From Chlorocebus sabaeus (taxonomy: Eukaryota; Chordata; Mammalia; Primates; Cercopithecidae): a stretch of 64,000 nt of DNA. Of the stretch, positions 11,113 through 23,516 are shown in pieces. The DNA lies in assembly GCF_047675955.1 (NCBI RefSeq), contig NC_132927.1, positions 65,825,702-65,889,701 of the forward strand, given 5' to 3'. How positions within the stretch are numbered: position 1 is the stretch's first letter; each line of letters opens with the position of its first letter. The notes below the pieces were generated by a model. It saw only the letters and a list, made by a program, of their open reading frames with translations. It was not told the origin of the DNA and did not search any database. Position numbers and translations under genes: made by a program.

Positions 11113-12540
11113 GTATGAGAACGGATGCGCTAGGCGGTGTCCTCCACCCAGTCTCCCTCTGATGCCAAGAGGCCCGTTCTATCCACTGCTCCACTCATCC
11201 TATCTTTATGCCATTCTTCCTGCATCCCAGGCAGCAGAAGCTCAGGGGATATATTTCTGCCCACATCTCAGAATCTGTTCTTCCAAAACAGCTGCTTCAA
11301 TTGAAGATATATTTTGTGCAAGGCTCTTCCATTTAATGAAGAATTTTTTTCTCATTCCCTTAATATTCCTTCCCATTAAGGCATAACCTACAAACAGCAG
11401 ATGAATTACACTTACGCAGTGACTATAAAGGACAGCTGTTCTATCTCAATGGAGCATTTTCTCTTTATGATTCCATTATTTTACTCCGGCGTGACATGCC
11501 CAATGTTTTAAATAAGGCACAGCTTTCCTTTTCTTTTCCTCTTTTTTTTTTTTTTTTTTTAAGTTAAGGTGAAATTTCAGCTGGAAATCTACTCTAACAG
11601 ATCTTCAAGAAACAGTCCGTATAAGAACACGGCAGTATTTATTTTTTATGAGCAGCTGAAGGTTGATCAAAACATTCCTCCTCAGCCACAAAATGTGTAA
11701 CCCTGGCATTTTTCAGTACTATTTCTTGGCACACTGAACACAGGTCAAGACATGGAACGGCATTTTATTTGAATTATTATTCTTGAGCTTCCTGAATCTT
11801 CAAGCAGCAATACTTAAAGACACCCATTCATGGTTAGCAGATAATGCAGCCTTTTTTTCACCCAGCAGTGACCTAGTACAGAGAAAATACAGTGAATAAA
11901 CTTTTTACTAAAGAGGTGCTGTTAAGTTGTCCTTGGATTGCAACTGCCTGTGTGTGAACTTCTAGAATATTTTCCAGACTGTCTTTTCAACAAGCAGAGC
12001 TTGCTGAGTTTGCCAAACCTACTTCCTTACCTTTGTCTATTCTGTTCTTTGGCAGCTCTTCTTAACAAGCCTACCCCATTCAAGATCTTTCCCCTGCTCC
12101 AATCCATCTCATTATATCCTCTACAATTTCACTTTTTACCTATTCATAATATGGATCTTCAGAAGAACTCCCCAAAAGGATGAAGTCAGAGTCACGATTG
12201 ATTTTCTGTTAACACTGGGAGGGAGATTTATGTATATGCCCATAGAAACATACGTCGTTTGTAACACCCAGTTAGTACAAAAGAATTAGTCATATATTCT
12301 ACTCCATAAACTTGGTTCTATTCAATGATAAAAGACTATATTATTAAAGACAAAGATTAAATAGTTGTAAATAACAGCACATGTGTTTGAGTTGATCTTG
12401 AGTCTTTGCAATACATCAAAACTCTGCAAAGGTCATTGGAGGCAAAATAAAGCCACCAGCCAAGATGTTTCACAGGTGAGGAATGAAGCGCAGATGAAAA
12501 GCCTTGCCAGCGTCTTAACAGCCCTGCATGGGGGCTATGG
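11113..12540. other. Unassigned unique sequence, about 1.4 kb
   Basis: Includes a pyrimidine run (11522-11562). Open frames at 11162-11386 and 11938-12183 have no recognisable product or codon signal. Confidence 0.45.
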
Positions 12541-12544
12541 ACAT

Positions 12545-12760
12545 GGGGGCTCCAAAATCTGGTAGACCTGGTTTCAAATCCTGGCTATGCCACTAGTCCT
12601 AGCTCTGTATCCCTAGGTCAGGTTTCAGCCTCTGTAACTATCTGCATCTCTAAAATGTAAATAATAGCAATAATGACCTTCGTGAAGTTGCTGTGAGGAT
12701 TAAAGTGCTTAGAAAGTAGTGAGTGCACGCTAGCTATTTTAACTGCATTTCACAGACAAA
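12545..12760 (+). mobile_element. MIR
   Basis: The order 'gacctggtttcaaatcctggct..gccact', 'catctctaaaatg' and 'gttgctgtgaggattaaa' is that of a MIR on the + strand. Confidence 0.85.
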
Positions 12761-12854
12761 TGCAACCCAAAGAAGCCCACGACCAAGAGGAATAGGTGTT
12801 ATTTGTGTCTGTGTTCTAGATGTGAAAAGTGAGGCTTATAAAGATTAAATAAGG

Positions 12855-13167
12855 TTGGCCAGACGCAGTGGCTCACGCCTATAATCCCAGCACTTTGGGA
12901 GGCCGAGGCAGGTGGATCATGAGGTCGGGAGTTCGAGACCAGCCTGACCAACATGATGAAACCCCGTCTCTACTAAAAATACAAAAATTAGCCGGGCATG
13001 GTGGTGCATGCCTGAAATCCCACCTTGGGAGGCTAAAGCAGGAGAATCGCTTGAACCTGGGAGACGGAGGTTGCAGTGAGTCGAGATCGGGCCTCTGTAC
13101 TCCAGCCTAGGTGACAGAGCAAGACTCTGTCTCAAAAATTTAAAAAAAAAAAAATTTAATTTAAAAA
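12855..13167 (+). mobile_element. Alu (S/Y-like)
   Basis: Target duplication AAGATTAAATAAGG on both sides (about 12841-12854 and 13168-13181). A small internal deletion removes 'agctactc' from the right monomer. Confidence 0.93.
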
Positions 13168-13319
13168 AGATTAAATAAGGTCATCCTCCAAGTTTATCTT
13201 CCAAAAACATAAAAATGGCTGTCCTGTTCTCTGTTTAAAATCATCAGTGGTCCCCATCACCGGGAAATTACAAAAAAGTATAAAATCCAAATTCTTTATC
13301 ATGGCATGACCCCTTGATT

Positions 13320-13640
13320 ATATCTTCTTTTTCTCTCCTCAACTCAACCCCATGTCAGCTCTGCCACAAAGCATCTCCAGAGCACCAGAGGGAATTCTGC
13401 TCCTCTCTCCTCTGGGATGCCATTCTACCTGGACACGCTTCTAACAAAGCACCCACACGGCATTTCCTGAGGGTGTTGGTTTATGTGTCTGAATCCACAC
13501 CCTATACAGGAAGTTCCTGGAGAATGGGGACAATGTCCTATTCATCTTTGTAATACCAACATCTAACCTGGTGGAACTCCACAAAATGGAAGATTCCCAG
13601 GTGGATATCATGAAATGCTTGGTGGATGAATAAGTGGAAG
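13320..13640 (+). mobile_element. L2 3' portion
   Basis: 'ctggagaatggggacaatgtcctattcatctttgtaatac' resembles the conserved L2 3' end, and it leads into TGAA/TGGA repeats. Confidence 0.65.
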
Positions 13641-13925
13641 GATGAATGGATGGATGGTCTGTCCTATCCAATGAACTGCATGGAATGACTGACGGATGCA
13701 TGGAGGGACTGTCCAATCTAGAGGAGTCTATGAAATGTTTGATGAATGAATGAATGGATGGATTGATGGACTGTCCAATTTAGAGGATTCCATGAAATGC
13801 TGGATGGATGGATGGATGGATGGATGGATGGATGGATGGATGGACTATTCAATCTAGTGGATTCCATGAAATGCTTAATGGATTAATAAAATGCATGGAT
13901 GAATGGATAGAAGGATGGCCTGTCC
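13585..13925. repeat. Minisatellite of about 75-bp units with embedded (TGGA)n
   Basis: Four to five diverged units share 'ccatgaaatgct' (13603, 13725, 13790 and 13866 regions), a TGGATGAATGGA block and 'ggactgtccaatctaga'. One unit has a pure TGGA run at about 13801-13844. It appears to have grown from the TGAA-rich 3' end of the adjoining L2. Confidence 0.85.
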
Positions 13926-14745
13926 AAAGCCATACAACAGGTAAACTGCAGAGCCAAAGCAGCTCCCACATCTTCCAACATCTTGTTGGGGCATGGTTCC
14001 CTTTGTTCCCCCACTGCCTTTGCCAGTGTGTGGGTGACATCTCTGAAAAGACTGGTGAATAAATCCTAGATCCAGAATGAACTTACCAAACAACCTTAGG
14101 CCATGTTGCTAAGAACAAACAAACAACAAAACTGTGTGCATCAATTTACATATCTATAAAAGAGGCTCATACTTAATACTGGAGTTTAGAATACACGGAG
14201 AGGTAAAGGAGAAATAAGAGAGAAGCCTATTAGATAACATTGACAAGTTGCTTCTTCAAAAGAACCTCAATCGAAAACTGTCACAATAGTAAATATAATT
14301 AGATAACAATAATAATACCATATACCACAGTTTATTACTATCCTTTCTTCTGAGGCTTTCAATTGGAACTGAAAACACAATTACTAATTAAATGAGACAA
14401 CAGGAGGTATCATTTTCCAAATGGAACCCTAGTGATATAAATGAGTTACTGCAGCTTCTCAAATTTCTCACTGTCACCCAAAGAGGGGGTTAATCACTTG
14501 GCTAGAGTTAACTCAGAAAAACAGATCCAAGTAATGTATTTCTTCTTCTGCTCAAAAGGCAGTTCATTTGTGCACTTCCTAACTAGCTACTGTGGCCACT
14601 ATAAGGTCACAAAGATGTTAAAACCCAGTTCCTCCCCTCAAGGAGCATAATGTACCCAGGGCGTACAGATGGCACAAAATCTAGCCAGGACTTGGATCAA
14701 AAAACCAAGGCCTCTGGGGAGGAGATAAGAAACAGGGGATACAGG
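13926..14745. other. Unassigned unique sequence
   Basis: 'catacaacaggtaaactgcagagccaaagcag' near 13932 vaguely resembles a MIR core. Nothing else recognised. Confidence 0.4.
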
Positions 14746-15051
14746 GGCCGGGCACGGTGGCTCACACCTGTAATCCCAGCATTTTGGGAGGCCGAGACGG
14801 GCGGATCACGAGGTCAGGAGATCGAGACCATCCTGGCTAATACGGTGAAACCCCGTCTCTACTAAAAAATACAAAAAACTAGCCGGGCGACGAGGCGGGC
14901 GCCTGTAGTCCCAGCTACTCGGGAGGCTGAGGCAGGAGAATGGCGTGAACCCGGGAGGCGGAGCTTGCAGTGAGCTGAGATCCGGCCACTGCACTCCAGC
15001 CCGGGCGGCAGAGCGAGACTCCGTCTCAAGAAAAAAAAAAAAAAAAAAAAA
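14746..15051 (+). mobile_element. AluY of Old World monkey type
   Basis: Carries GATCCGGCCACTGCA, the CTAGCCGGGCG linker and a long A tail. AAGAAACAGGGGA occurs on both sides, with six extra bases (TACAGG) between the left copy and the Alu start. Confidence 0.95.
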
Positions 15052-15175
15052 AAAGAAACAGGGGACATATATTCCTGGTCTTGGAGGAGTCCAGGTAAAG
15101 AATAAAACCAGAATTTTGAAGTGAAGACAGAATGAAGCAGGAGGCTGCCATCTCTAGGGGGCTTCAGAAGATTCT

Positions 15176-15497
15176 GTTTTCCTTTTTCCCTTTCTTTTCT
15201 CTTTTTTCTTTTTTGAGACGGAGTTTTGCTCTTGTTGCTCAGGCTGAAGTGCAATGGTGCGATCTTGGCTCACCGCAACCTCTGCCTCCCGACTTCAAGC
15301 AATTCTCCTGCCTCAGCCTCCCGAGTAGCTGGGATTACAGGCATGCGCCACCACGCCCGGCTAATTTTGTATTTTTAGTAGAGATGATATTTCTCCATGT
15401 TGGTCAGGCTGGTCTCAAACTCTCAACCTCAGGTGATCCGCCCGCCTTGACCTCCCAAAGAGCTGGGATTACAGGCATGAGCCACGGCACCCAGCCT
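15176..15497 (-). mobile_element. Alu
   Basis: Antisense Alu with a TTTTC-rich tail, about 125 bp from the + strand Alu at 14746. The pair forms an inverted repeat. Confidence 0.93.
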
Positions 15498-15801
15498 TTT
15501 ATTATTTATTTATCTATTTATTTATTTATTTGTGAGACGTAGTCTCACTCTGTTGCCCCAACTGGAGTGCAGTGGTGGGATCTCAGCTCACTGCAACTTC
15601 CGTCCCCTGGGTTCAAGCGATTTTCAAGAATCACGCTGGGATTATTGGCGTGCGCTACCACGCCCAGCTAATTTTTGTATTATTAGTAGAGACAGGGTTT
15701 CACAATGTTGGTCGGGCTAGTCTCAACGCCCAACCTTATGATCCGCCTGCCTCAGCCTCCCAAAGTGCTGGGATTACAGGCGTGAGCCACCGCGCCTGGC
15801 C
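15498..15801 (-). mobile_element. Alu, TTTA-tailed, abutting another Alu
   Basis: Antisense Alu directly after the previous one. About 25 bases of the right monomer (the 'ctcctgcctcagcc' block) are missing. Confidence 0.92.
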
Positions 15802-16229
15802 ACTTTTTTTATTTTTAAAAATCTAGTTGTATAGTACCAAATTATTCACTTGTCTTTTAACTGAAACCTTTCCCAATTTGTGCTTTTAAAGGGATTTGAA
15901 GACAAAAAGGTTATGTAGTCAAACGGTAATTTGAGAAAATGAAATAAAAATAAAATAGCATCTCCTAGAAAAGGACATAATGTGCAGTTTTGACCAAATT
16001 AATTTCATGTTTGTTTTTTTAAGAACATCTTGCTGCTAGTGTCCTGAAAAACACAGAAAATACTGGTCCAGTGGAAATGATACATAAATCACTCCCCTGT
16101 TTTTATTTTGCCTTTATCTCAGTTTAAAAGAAAAAAAAAATGGGAGGTCTATCATGGAGAAATAAAGCAGGGCTTATAGCTAGGGTCGACGACAAAATTT
16201 CAAAATCATATAAACACAACCTTAATTCC
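15802..16229. other. Unassigned unique sequence
   Basis: AT-rich. Nothing recognised. Confidence 0.45.
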
Positions 16230-16430
16230 TGCTCACCACTTACATTGTGTGACCTTGGCTTAAAAATTGCTTACACTTTCTCAGCCTCGGTTTCCATATC
16301 AGTCAAATGGGAATAATATTAACTGCCTCTTAGGGTAAGTAGGTGTATTGATTGAGAAATCCAAGCCAAATCATCCAGCAGAGTACTTAGCACAGAGCAC
16401 ACTTTGATGGTCAGGAACTGCTGTGTGAGA
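16230..16430 (+). mobile_element. MIR
   Basis: 'gtgtgaccttgg', 'tctcagcctcggtttcc', 'tcaaatgggaataat' and 'tgcctc' follow MIR order. Confidence 0.9.
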
Positions 16431-17123
16431 CACTGATGGGTGACAGAGAGAGGCCCACTAGGGTTAGTCCACTGCAGCTGTGCCTTCTGATACTAAAACA
16501 AAAATAAATTCAACTTCAATATGCTTGAAAAACTAGACATAGGCTGCATGGGAAAAGAAAAAGGAAACATACCAAAATGGAAGAGAAGTCTGAAGAACAC
16601 TCACCTCAGACCAGATTTTCAAGGAAACGAGTTTAATATGAAATTACAAAAACAGTGCCCTTGGCTGTCTCTACTTTTCTATGAAATCTGATAGCCAGAT
16701 ATCACAATGCAGCAGGAGAACAAAGAAAATGCAAAGAACAGCAGGATAAATACTTTTCGTTGTTTTCTCACGCCACTCCTTCATATTGCTGTTTGCAGCA
16801 TGGTAGTAGAAGGAAATGCAATAACCATGCGAAATGTACGGCAGACTTTAGGATTGTGGACATTTCTGAGCAAACAGAGATAACAACAAAGGCCAGGAAC
16901 AAGTGACTATGGGGTATCTTGATCTTTCCAAGATCAAGACCTTGAAAACAGATGCTTTACCTAGCCAAGTAAATCAATGTTTGCCACTGCCCTCTAAGAG
17001 GCGTGCTTAATATAGACCTAAAACTGAAGCAAATCCTTACATTGGAGTTTCATAACAGACTTTTTTTAAATCTTGCATATAAAGTTGGCTGGAGACCTAA
17101 AGCAACCAGTTAGAAAGAAAATG
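16431..17123. other. Unassigned unique sequence
   Basis: No gene or repeat supported. Confidence 0.45.
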
Positions 17124-17437
17124 AGGCCGGGTGTGGTGGCTCATGCCTGTAATCCCAGTACTCTGGGAGGCCAAGGTAGGCGGATCACAAGGTCAGGAGT
17201 TCAAGACCAGCCTGGCCAACATAGCGAAACCTCGTCTCTACTAAAAATACAAAAAAAGAAACAATTAGCCGAGCACAGTGGCATGCACCTGTAGTCCCAG
17301 CTACTTGGGAGGCTGAGGCAGGAGAATTGCCTGAACCCAGGAGGCGGAGGTTGCAGTGAGCCAAGATCATGCCACTGCACTCCAACCTGGGTGACACAGT
17401 GAGACTGTGTTTAGAAAAAAAAAAAAGAGAAAGAAAA
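17124..17437 (+). mobile_element. Alu (S/Y-like)
   Basis: The 5' flank AGAAAGAAAATG recurs after the A/GAAA tail near 17438. Confidence 0.93.
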
Positions 17438-17644
17438 AGAAAGAAAATGCATGAGCTATATGCCTTTAAAAATCAAATTTTGTTAGGATAAAACATCCAA
17501 AGACTGCTGCTGCTAAGAGAAGTCTATATGGAATGTTCCTTAATATAAGTGACTCAGATCAGGTCTTAAAAATACTTTTGTTGTGCAGAGATTTGCAGTA
17601 TTAAGTAGGAAATGTCTAATAAGTGTTTGCAACATGAAGGAACT

Positions 17645-17665
17645 GAATGAATGAATGAATGAATA
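17645..17665. repeat. (TGAA)n
   Basis: Short tetranucleotide run. Confidence 0.85.
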
Positions 17666-17735
17666 AACTAAATGGCTGAGTCTGAGTATCTTTGGCTAAG
17701 TCACAGTATGTTAGAATTGGAAGAATTCTAAGATT

Positions 17736-18048
17736 ATTTTTTCTTGTTGTTGTTGTTGTTTTGAGACGGAGTCTCGCTCTGTCGCCCAGGCTAGAGTGCA
17801 GTGGCCGGATCTCAGCTCACTGCAAGCTCCGCCTCCCGGGTTTACGCCATTCTCCTGCCTCAGCCTCCCGAGTAGCTGGGACTACAGGTGCCCACCACCT
17901 CGCCCGGCTAGTTCTTTTTTTTGTATTTTTTAGCAAAGATGGGGTTTCACTGTGTTAGCCAGGATAGTCTCGATCTCCTGACCTCGTGATCCACCCGTCT
18001 CGGCCTCCCAAAGTGCTGGAATTACAGGCTTGAGCCACCGTGCCCGGC
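17736..18048 (-). mobile_element. AluY of Old World monkey type
   Basis: Antisense copy with 'gtggccggatctcagctcactgcaagctccgcc'. Perfect GAATTCTAAGATT flanks at 17723-17735 and 18049-18061. The tail is a TTG repeat. Confidence 0.96.
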
Positions 18049-18214
18049 GAATTCTAAGATTCTTACCAATTTTGATTTCAATTTGTACATTGTGTCATTG
18101 GAAGCTCAGGACCTCACTGGACAGATCTCTTGCAAATATTTTTCGGATACATGAATGGAACCAGAGCTACAGAAACAGGTACTTTTCCTTCCTCGGTTCA
18201 CTTCAAACACATCA

Positions 18215-18772
18215 TGTGGGTAAGAGGTGTTTGAACCACATCAACGCCATCTTGAATAGGAACTGGGTAAAATAAGGCTGAGACCTACTCGGCTGCATTC
18301 CCAGACAGTGAAGGTATTCTACGTCACAGGATGAGATAGGAGGTCAGCACAAGATACAGCTCACAAAGACCTTGCTGATAAAACACTTTGTGGTAAAGAA
18401 GACGGCCAAAACCCACCAAAACCAAGATGGCCACAACAGTGACCTCTGGTCGTCCTCAGTGCTACACTCCCACCAGCGCCACAACAGTTAACAAATGCCA
18501 TAGCAATGTCAGGAAGCTACCCTATATGGTCTAAAAAGGGGAGGCATGAATAATCGCCCCTTTGTTTAGCATATCATCAAGAAATAACCATAAAAATGTG
18601 CAACCAGCAGCCCTTGGGGCTGCTCTGTCTATGGAGTAGCCATTTTTTTATTCCTTTACTTTCTTTATAAACTTGCTTTCGCTTTACTCTATGGACTTGC
18701 CCTGAATTCTTTCTTGCATGAAATCCAAGAACCCTCTCTTGGAGTCTGGATCAGGACCCCCTTCCTGTAACG
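18215..18772 (+). mobile_element. Solo LTR, class I ERV
   Basis: Begins near TGTGGGTAAG and ends ..CTTCCTGTAACG. The 3' part has the 'ccctgaattctttcttgc..ccaagaaccctctcttgg' U5 text. Homologous to 1065-1609 and, in U5, to 18955-19456. No internal proviral sequence lies beside it. Confidence 0.85.
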
Positions 18773-18774
18773 GT

Positions 18775-18910
18775 ACTATGGCTGGGATTTTGCTCCCTGC
18801 TCTGCCACTCTGGGCATAGCTGTACATCCTTGAGCAAACTTTTTCACTTCTCAGGTTGCCCTATTTGTAAACTCGGCAGGTGGAACTACAAAGGTCCCTT
18901 GCACCAGCAA
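18775..18910 (+). mobile_element. MIR between two solo LTRs
   Basis: 'ctctgccactctgggcatagctg', 'ttcacttctcagg' and 'ctatttgtaaac' follow the MIR pattern. Confidence 0.75.
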
Positions 18911-18954
18911 TATTCTAAGATTACTCAGGAAAATATAAGCCCAAAGACCTGAGT

Positions 18955-19456
18955 TGTTAAAGGAAAGGGGTCCTGATTCAGACCCCAAGAGAGGGTTCTT
19001 GGATCTGGCAGAAGAAAGAATTCAGGGCGAGTCCGCAGTGCAAAGTAAAAGCAAGTTTATTAAGAAAGTAAAGTGGCAAAGGAACAGCTACTCCACAGAC
19101 AGAGTAGGACGTTCCTGAAATCACCCTAGGTACAATACTCATATATATGGGGAGATATGCTCTGCTACAAGGGTTTGTGATAAAGGATTAATTTTCTTAA
19201 TTACTATATTTTGCAAGAATTGATATTATTATCTTTAAAGCAAAATTAAGAGTGTCTTTGTTCTCCAGATATCGGGATATCTGGACACTCCCAAGTCTGG
19301 GTCTGTTTAGTAAACAATACTAATTTGTTCCCTTAACCGTAAACGTCTAGAGGCTAGGAATGCCTAACTTTCTGAGAATGGAGCCCAGCAAATCTCAGCC
19401 TAATTTTCCTAGCCCTCGCTCAAAATGGAGTCACTCTGGTTCGAATGCCTCTGACA
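18955..19456 (-). mobile_element. Solo LTR, class I ERV, sibling of the 18215 LTR
   Basis: The reverse complement begins TGTCAGAGGCATTCGAACCA and ends ..CCTTTCCTTTAACA. It shares U5 and R with the 18215 LTR but differs through the middle of U3. GAGT (18951-18954) and GACT (19457-19460) could be a 4-bp duplication with one mismatch. Confidence 0.85.
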
Positions 19457-21082
19457 GACTTTTCACAATTAATAAAGTTCAGCATGATCAGAACAAATAA
19501 ACACAACCTGAGGTTAAACAAGCTCGTCATTGCTTTAGTCGAACAGCTCATTTCTCTACTAAACCACAAACTACCTTCTGCATCTTTTCCACATTTGTGC
19601 CTTAGAAAAAGTGGGACTGATGAGATGGCTTGGAGCAACCCCTTCCTTGTTTACCCAGACAATTTCTGAAGCGTATTAAGGAGATTTATAATTTGAGATT
19701 CAAGTGCCATTTCATTAATTAGCATTCTTGGAGATTTTGATTTTCTCCTGCCATCAATGGGTTAATGTTCTGAGATCTTCCTTTGTTTTACAAGAGGCAA
19801 GGAAACACATTTGGCTGATACAGTCCATTATTAAAATTGCATTTCAGCAGTGGCAAAGAACTCCAGCCACCTGACGCTGGGCTTAGGCATCATCTTCCTG
19901 TGCGACAACCCAAAGCTATTACATTAAGAGCATAAGCAAAACAATGGGGCTGCCTGCAGCACAAACTCCCCTGGTAGAAGGAAACCATCAATCCTGCCCG
20001 TGAAGTATGTAGCTACAAAAGGAGAAAAAGACATTCTTTGATTGAAGTATAAGAGGAAGGAATACACAGGTGCTTTTCAATCAGAGCTGGATCGCATATA
20101 CTTGAAGAAATACCAGCTTCAACCACCAGATAAGTTTGCCTCTGGAAGGCACCGCCGGCAAGCATACCTGATGAGGACTTGGAATAAGTATGGGGGCAAA
20201 TGAGGTCAGTCTTCTCTGCTCCCCCTTCAACTAGGATGCTCACGGTCCACACCCATTGCCTGTGAGGTAGTTTCTACAAAGATGAAACAATGAGTTTCCT
20301 TAGGGGCCAAGGAGGCACAAGACTGACCTCTTTAGTTTCTACAGTGCTAAGTAATATTAATAAGCTCTAAATCTTTATGTAGAAGTCAATGAAATTAACA
20401 GTAGGGTTTAGAAGCCAGAAACATGGTGCTGGGTTATGAAAAAAACAAAAACAAAAAAACCCCGACCATTCTTTTCAGCTAAACTCCAGCTCCAGTTCTC
20501 TGGGCTAGAATAGTAGTGTTAATAGATTCCGCCTCGACTAAAAAGGGAGCCAGTGGCAGAAAATCTATTCCTCCGGCAAGGTTGCTGGGCAACCAGCAAG
20601 CTTTTGGCATGTGGCTGATGTCTCCAGGCAGCCCGGACTACACAAAGTAAGCTCTTCCATCACTTACAACTAACTTGATTTTGATGGATTAAAACCGAAT
20701 CAAAATGTACTGTAACTCACTCACGTCCAAATTCAGAAATCAGAGAGACAGAAAATATCCCAACATCCAACTAAAGACTAACTTATCAGAAACACTAGGA
20801 TTCACTGAAGTTCATTCTACTGGGTGATAAATCTCTTCTGCATTCTAGTATACAAGTGATTTGGTTTTAAGACCAGACTATCCAAAACCAATGGGGGTGG
20901 GGGGGAAAGTACTCAAAATATTTTGAAAAAATATTGTTAGGAAGATGGAGCATCGATACAATGGATTCCAGAGTCAAATGCATCTTTATGCCTGGTATTT
21001 TGTTTTTTTAATTTAATTGTGTATTTTTAATTTTAATGGGTATACAGTCTGGTACTATTTTAGCTGCATTTTTTTTAAGAGA
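19457..21082. other. Unassigned unique sequence, about 1.6 kb
   Basis: No interspersed repeat or gene recognised. A G-rich run lies near 20894-20907 and T-rich text follows from 21000. Confidence 0.45.
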
Positions 21083-21185
21083 TTGCTTTTTTTATTTTTT
21101 TTAAGATAGGATCTTGCTCTGTCCTCCAAGCTGGAGTGTAACAGCATGATCACAGCTCATTGTAACCTTGAAACTCTGGGCTAGA
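21083..21185 (-). mobile_element. Old Alu monomer fragment
   Basis: 'aagataggatcttgctctgtcc..agctggagtgtaacagcatgatc' is the antisense 3' end of a diverged Alu or free monomer. Confidence 0.8.
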
Positions 21186-21383
21186 ATTTAGCCACAATTA
21201 TTTAGCAACATTGTCTTTTGCTAACATCTGAGGACATCAGTCGATAATCAACAAACCCTTACTAAGGGTTCTGAGGTCCCAACCTTATGCTCTAGGGCTA
21301 CAGAGAAAGGTCAGACCTTGGGCCAGGCCTTATTTAGAATACATTGACTATCAGGACATAAAGTAAAATGGCCTCTTCTCATC

Positions 21384-21708
21384 AGCTACGGTCCCTCCTT
21401 CTCCACGGGGGACAAGTTCTAAGACCCCCAGTGGATCCCTGACACCCCAGATAGTACCAAACCCTACACACCTATGTTTTCTCCATCTAACAGAGACAGC
21501 TACTGGGTAGTAAATACAGTGTGAAAATGCTAGACAAAGGGATAATTCATGCCCTGGGCATGAGATTCAATCACAAACCTTAGAGCAGTGTGCAACTGAA
21601 ATATACACTGTTCATTTTTGGAATCTTCCATTTAATATTTTCAAGCTGCCGTTGACTGTAGGTAACTCAAAGCATGAAGAGAACTGTGGATAAGCGGGAA
21701 CTACTTCT
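21384..21708. mobile_element. Tigger-type (TcMar) DNA transposon relic
   Basis: 'cctccttctccacgggggacaagttctaagacccccagtggatccctgacac..gatagtacc' at the left and 'gccgttgactgtaggtaact..ctgtggataagcgggaactac' at the right match the two inverted ends of a short non-autonomous Tigger/MER element. Confidence 0.75.
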
Positions 21709-23036
21709 TCCTCAAAAGGTTAGTTTGGCATTTACTATGTTCACTTCTGAAAGCCTCCTCCCAGAGATACTGAACGAGCTGGCTGGACTCTAAAAGTGGT
21801 CAGTTTTCCCCAGGTTTCTGGAATGAAGCAGGCCTACCTGCCAGGGCTCTGAATACCATAAATACTTTCACACCTGATCTCTAACTTTTCTTTCTTTTTG
21901 AGAAACACATGCTTGATAGCATTCATAATGAATCATCAACTTCAGTGAGAGCCTCTTCAAAAAAACTGCACGTACTGTCATGGACAGGACATTCCCTCTT
22001 CTTTGCAACCCTGAACCTGGGATCTCATTCGTCGATACAGGGCCACCAGAGGAGAGACTGAGGGTAAATGCAGCCAAACCAAGGAGACGAGCAATAGTGC
22101 CCACATGTCTAAGAGTGTCGGGTAAAACCAAACTGTGCCTACTGGCTCCTTCTAACACGGAGAATGCATATGACTTCTAGAGAAGCACTTTCATGGACCA
22201 GCCATAGCATGTCCCGTTCGTGGCCTCCCCAGCTCCGGGTCCATTACAAATCCATTACACCATTAGTCTGTTTCCATGTGTCTTGTAACACATTAAAATG
22301 CACTGCAAGAGCTAACAGCAGCCTCCTCTGAAACCATTATGATGATAAAATGCAACTTGATGGAAACTGATAAATTATTATTGCTCTCTAACAAGACATA
22401 TGCCCTCAGGTAACAAAAAGTTGTTAATTTTAATATGAAAAAGAGGTCTAATGGGTATCCTCAGGAGCTCGTGAAGGTAACTGATCTGTGGGGCAGGGCT
22501 AGTCTCAAGTCCAACACTGGCCACACTTCACAACTGCCACTCCAGAAATCCTTTGCTGAGCCACTACTCCCTGAACTAACCTTTCCCTGTTACCTATTGC
22601 TCTGCCTGTCCATGGAACCTTTTCTACTTTATAGTCATTCTTTGCCTATTACTCTCCTCTCGCCTACCAGGTATATGTGCCCCGTGTGCAGTCCTAGGGT
22701 CTTACTCACAGAGTTAGATGCTTAATCAAGGTTAGATGATTCTGTTTTTCACTGGAGGAGAACACAATGGCATGTAAACATACCCCCTGAAAAACTACAA
22801 CTTTTCAGGTTTCTGGATAATCTGTGCTATCTGATCAAACTGTTAGCTCCAAGATGTAGAAAGAAGAATCTATGGTATAATATTAAGTCAGCCAAACAGC
22901 TTTACCCTTTCTATGGGAGTGCCTTTTGCTTCCTGTAAATAGCCTAGTAAATGGTTGTTTTGCAGAGAATTATCCAGTAAGGAGAAGCCATGGAAAAATT
23001 AAGAGGCAATGATTTTTTCCTGATAGCTTATTTTCT
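21709..23036. other. Unassigned unique sequence, about 1.3 kb
   Basis: Open frames at 21868-22158 (-), 21980-22180 and 22435-22725 (+) show no known motif. Confidence 0.45.
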
Positions 23037-23333
23037 ATTTTTATTTTTTTTTGAGACGGAGTCTCGCTCTGTCACCAGGCTGGAGTGCAATGGCGCAATC
23101 TCGGCTCACTGCAACCTCCACCTTCCGGGTTCAAGTGATTCTCCTGCCTCAGCCTCCCAAGTAGCTGGGACTACAGGCACCTGCCACCACGCCCAGCTAA
23201 TTTTTTGTATTTTTAGTACAGCGGGGTTTCACCATGTTGGCCAGGATGGTCTCAATCCCTTGACCTCATGATCCACCCCCCTCGGTCTCCCAAAGTGCTG
23301 GGATTACAGGCGTGAGCCACCGTGCCAGGCCCC
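23037..23333 (-). mobile_element. AluS/Y-like
   Basis: ATAGCTTATTTTCT at the left recurs as ATAGCTTCTTTTCT at the right. Confidence 0.94.
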
Positions 23334-23413
23334 AATAGCTTCTTTTCTTAAAATAATTTTTTATATTATAAAAGCAAAACAAATTTCCTGTATAACCTTT
23401 GCCCTTTTCACAT

Positions 23414-23516
23414 ATTTGTATATATACATACACATGTATATATACACATATGCATACACATACACATACACATACACAACACACATACACATATGCAAAC
23501 ATACATATATACACAC
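23414..23516. repeat. Imperfect (CA/TA)n microsatellite
   Basis: TATATACA/CACATA repeats adjoining the 3' end of the next antisense Alu, probably its degenerated tail. Confidence 0.9.

Noticed and set aside
13441..14093. Overlapping frames rich in MDGW/HPSI repeats
   Set aside because: Translation of the TGGA/ATGGA minisatellite.
18215..19456. A compact provirus with two LTRs
   Set aside because: The LTRs are in opposite orientation with a MIR between, so they are separate solo LTRs.
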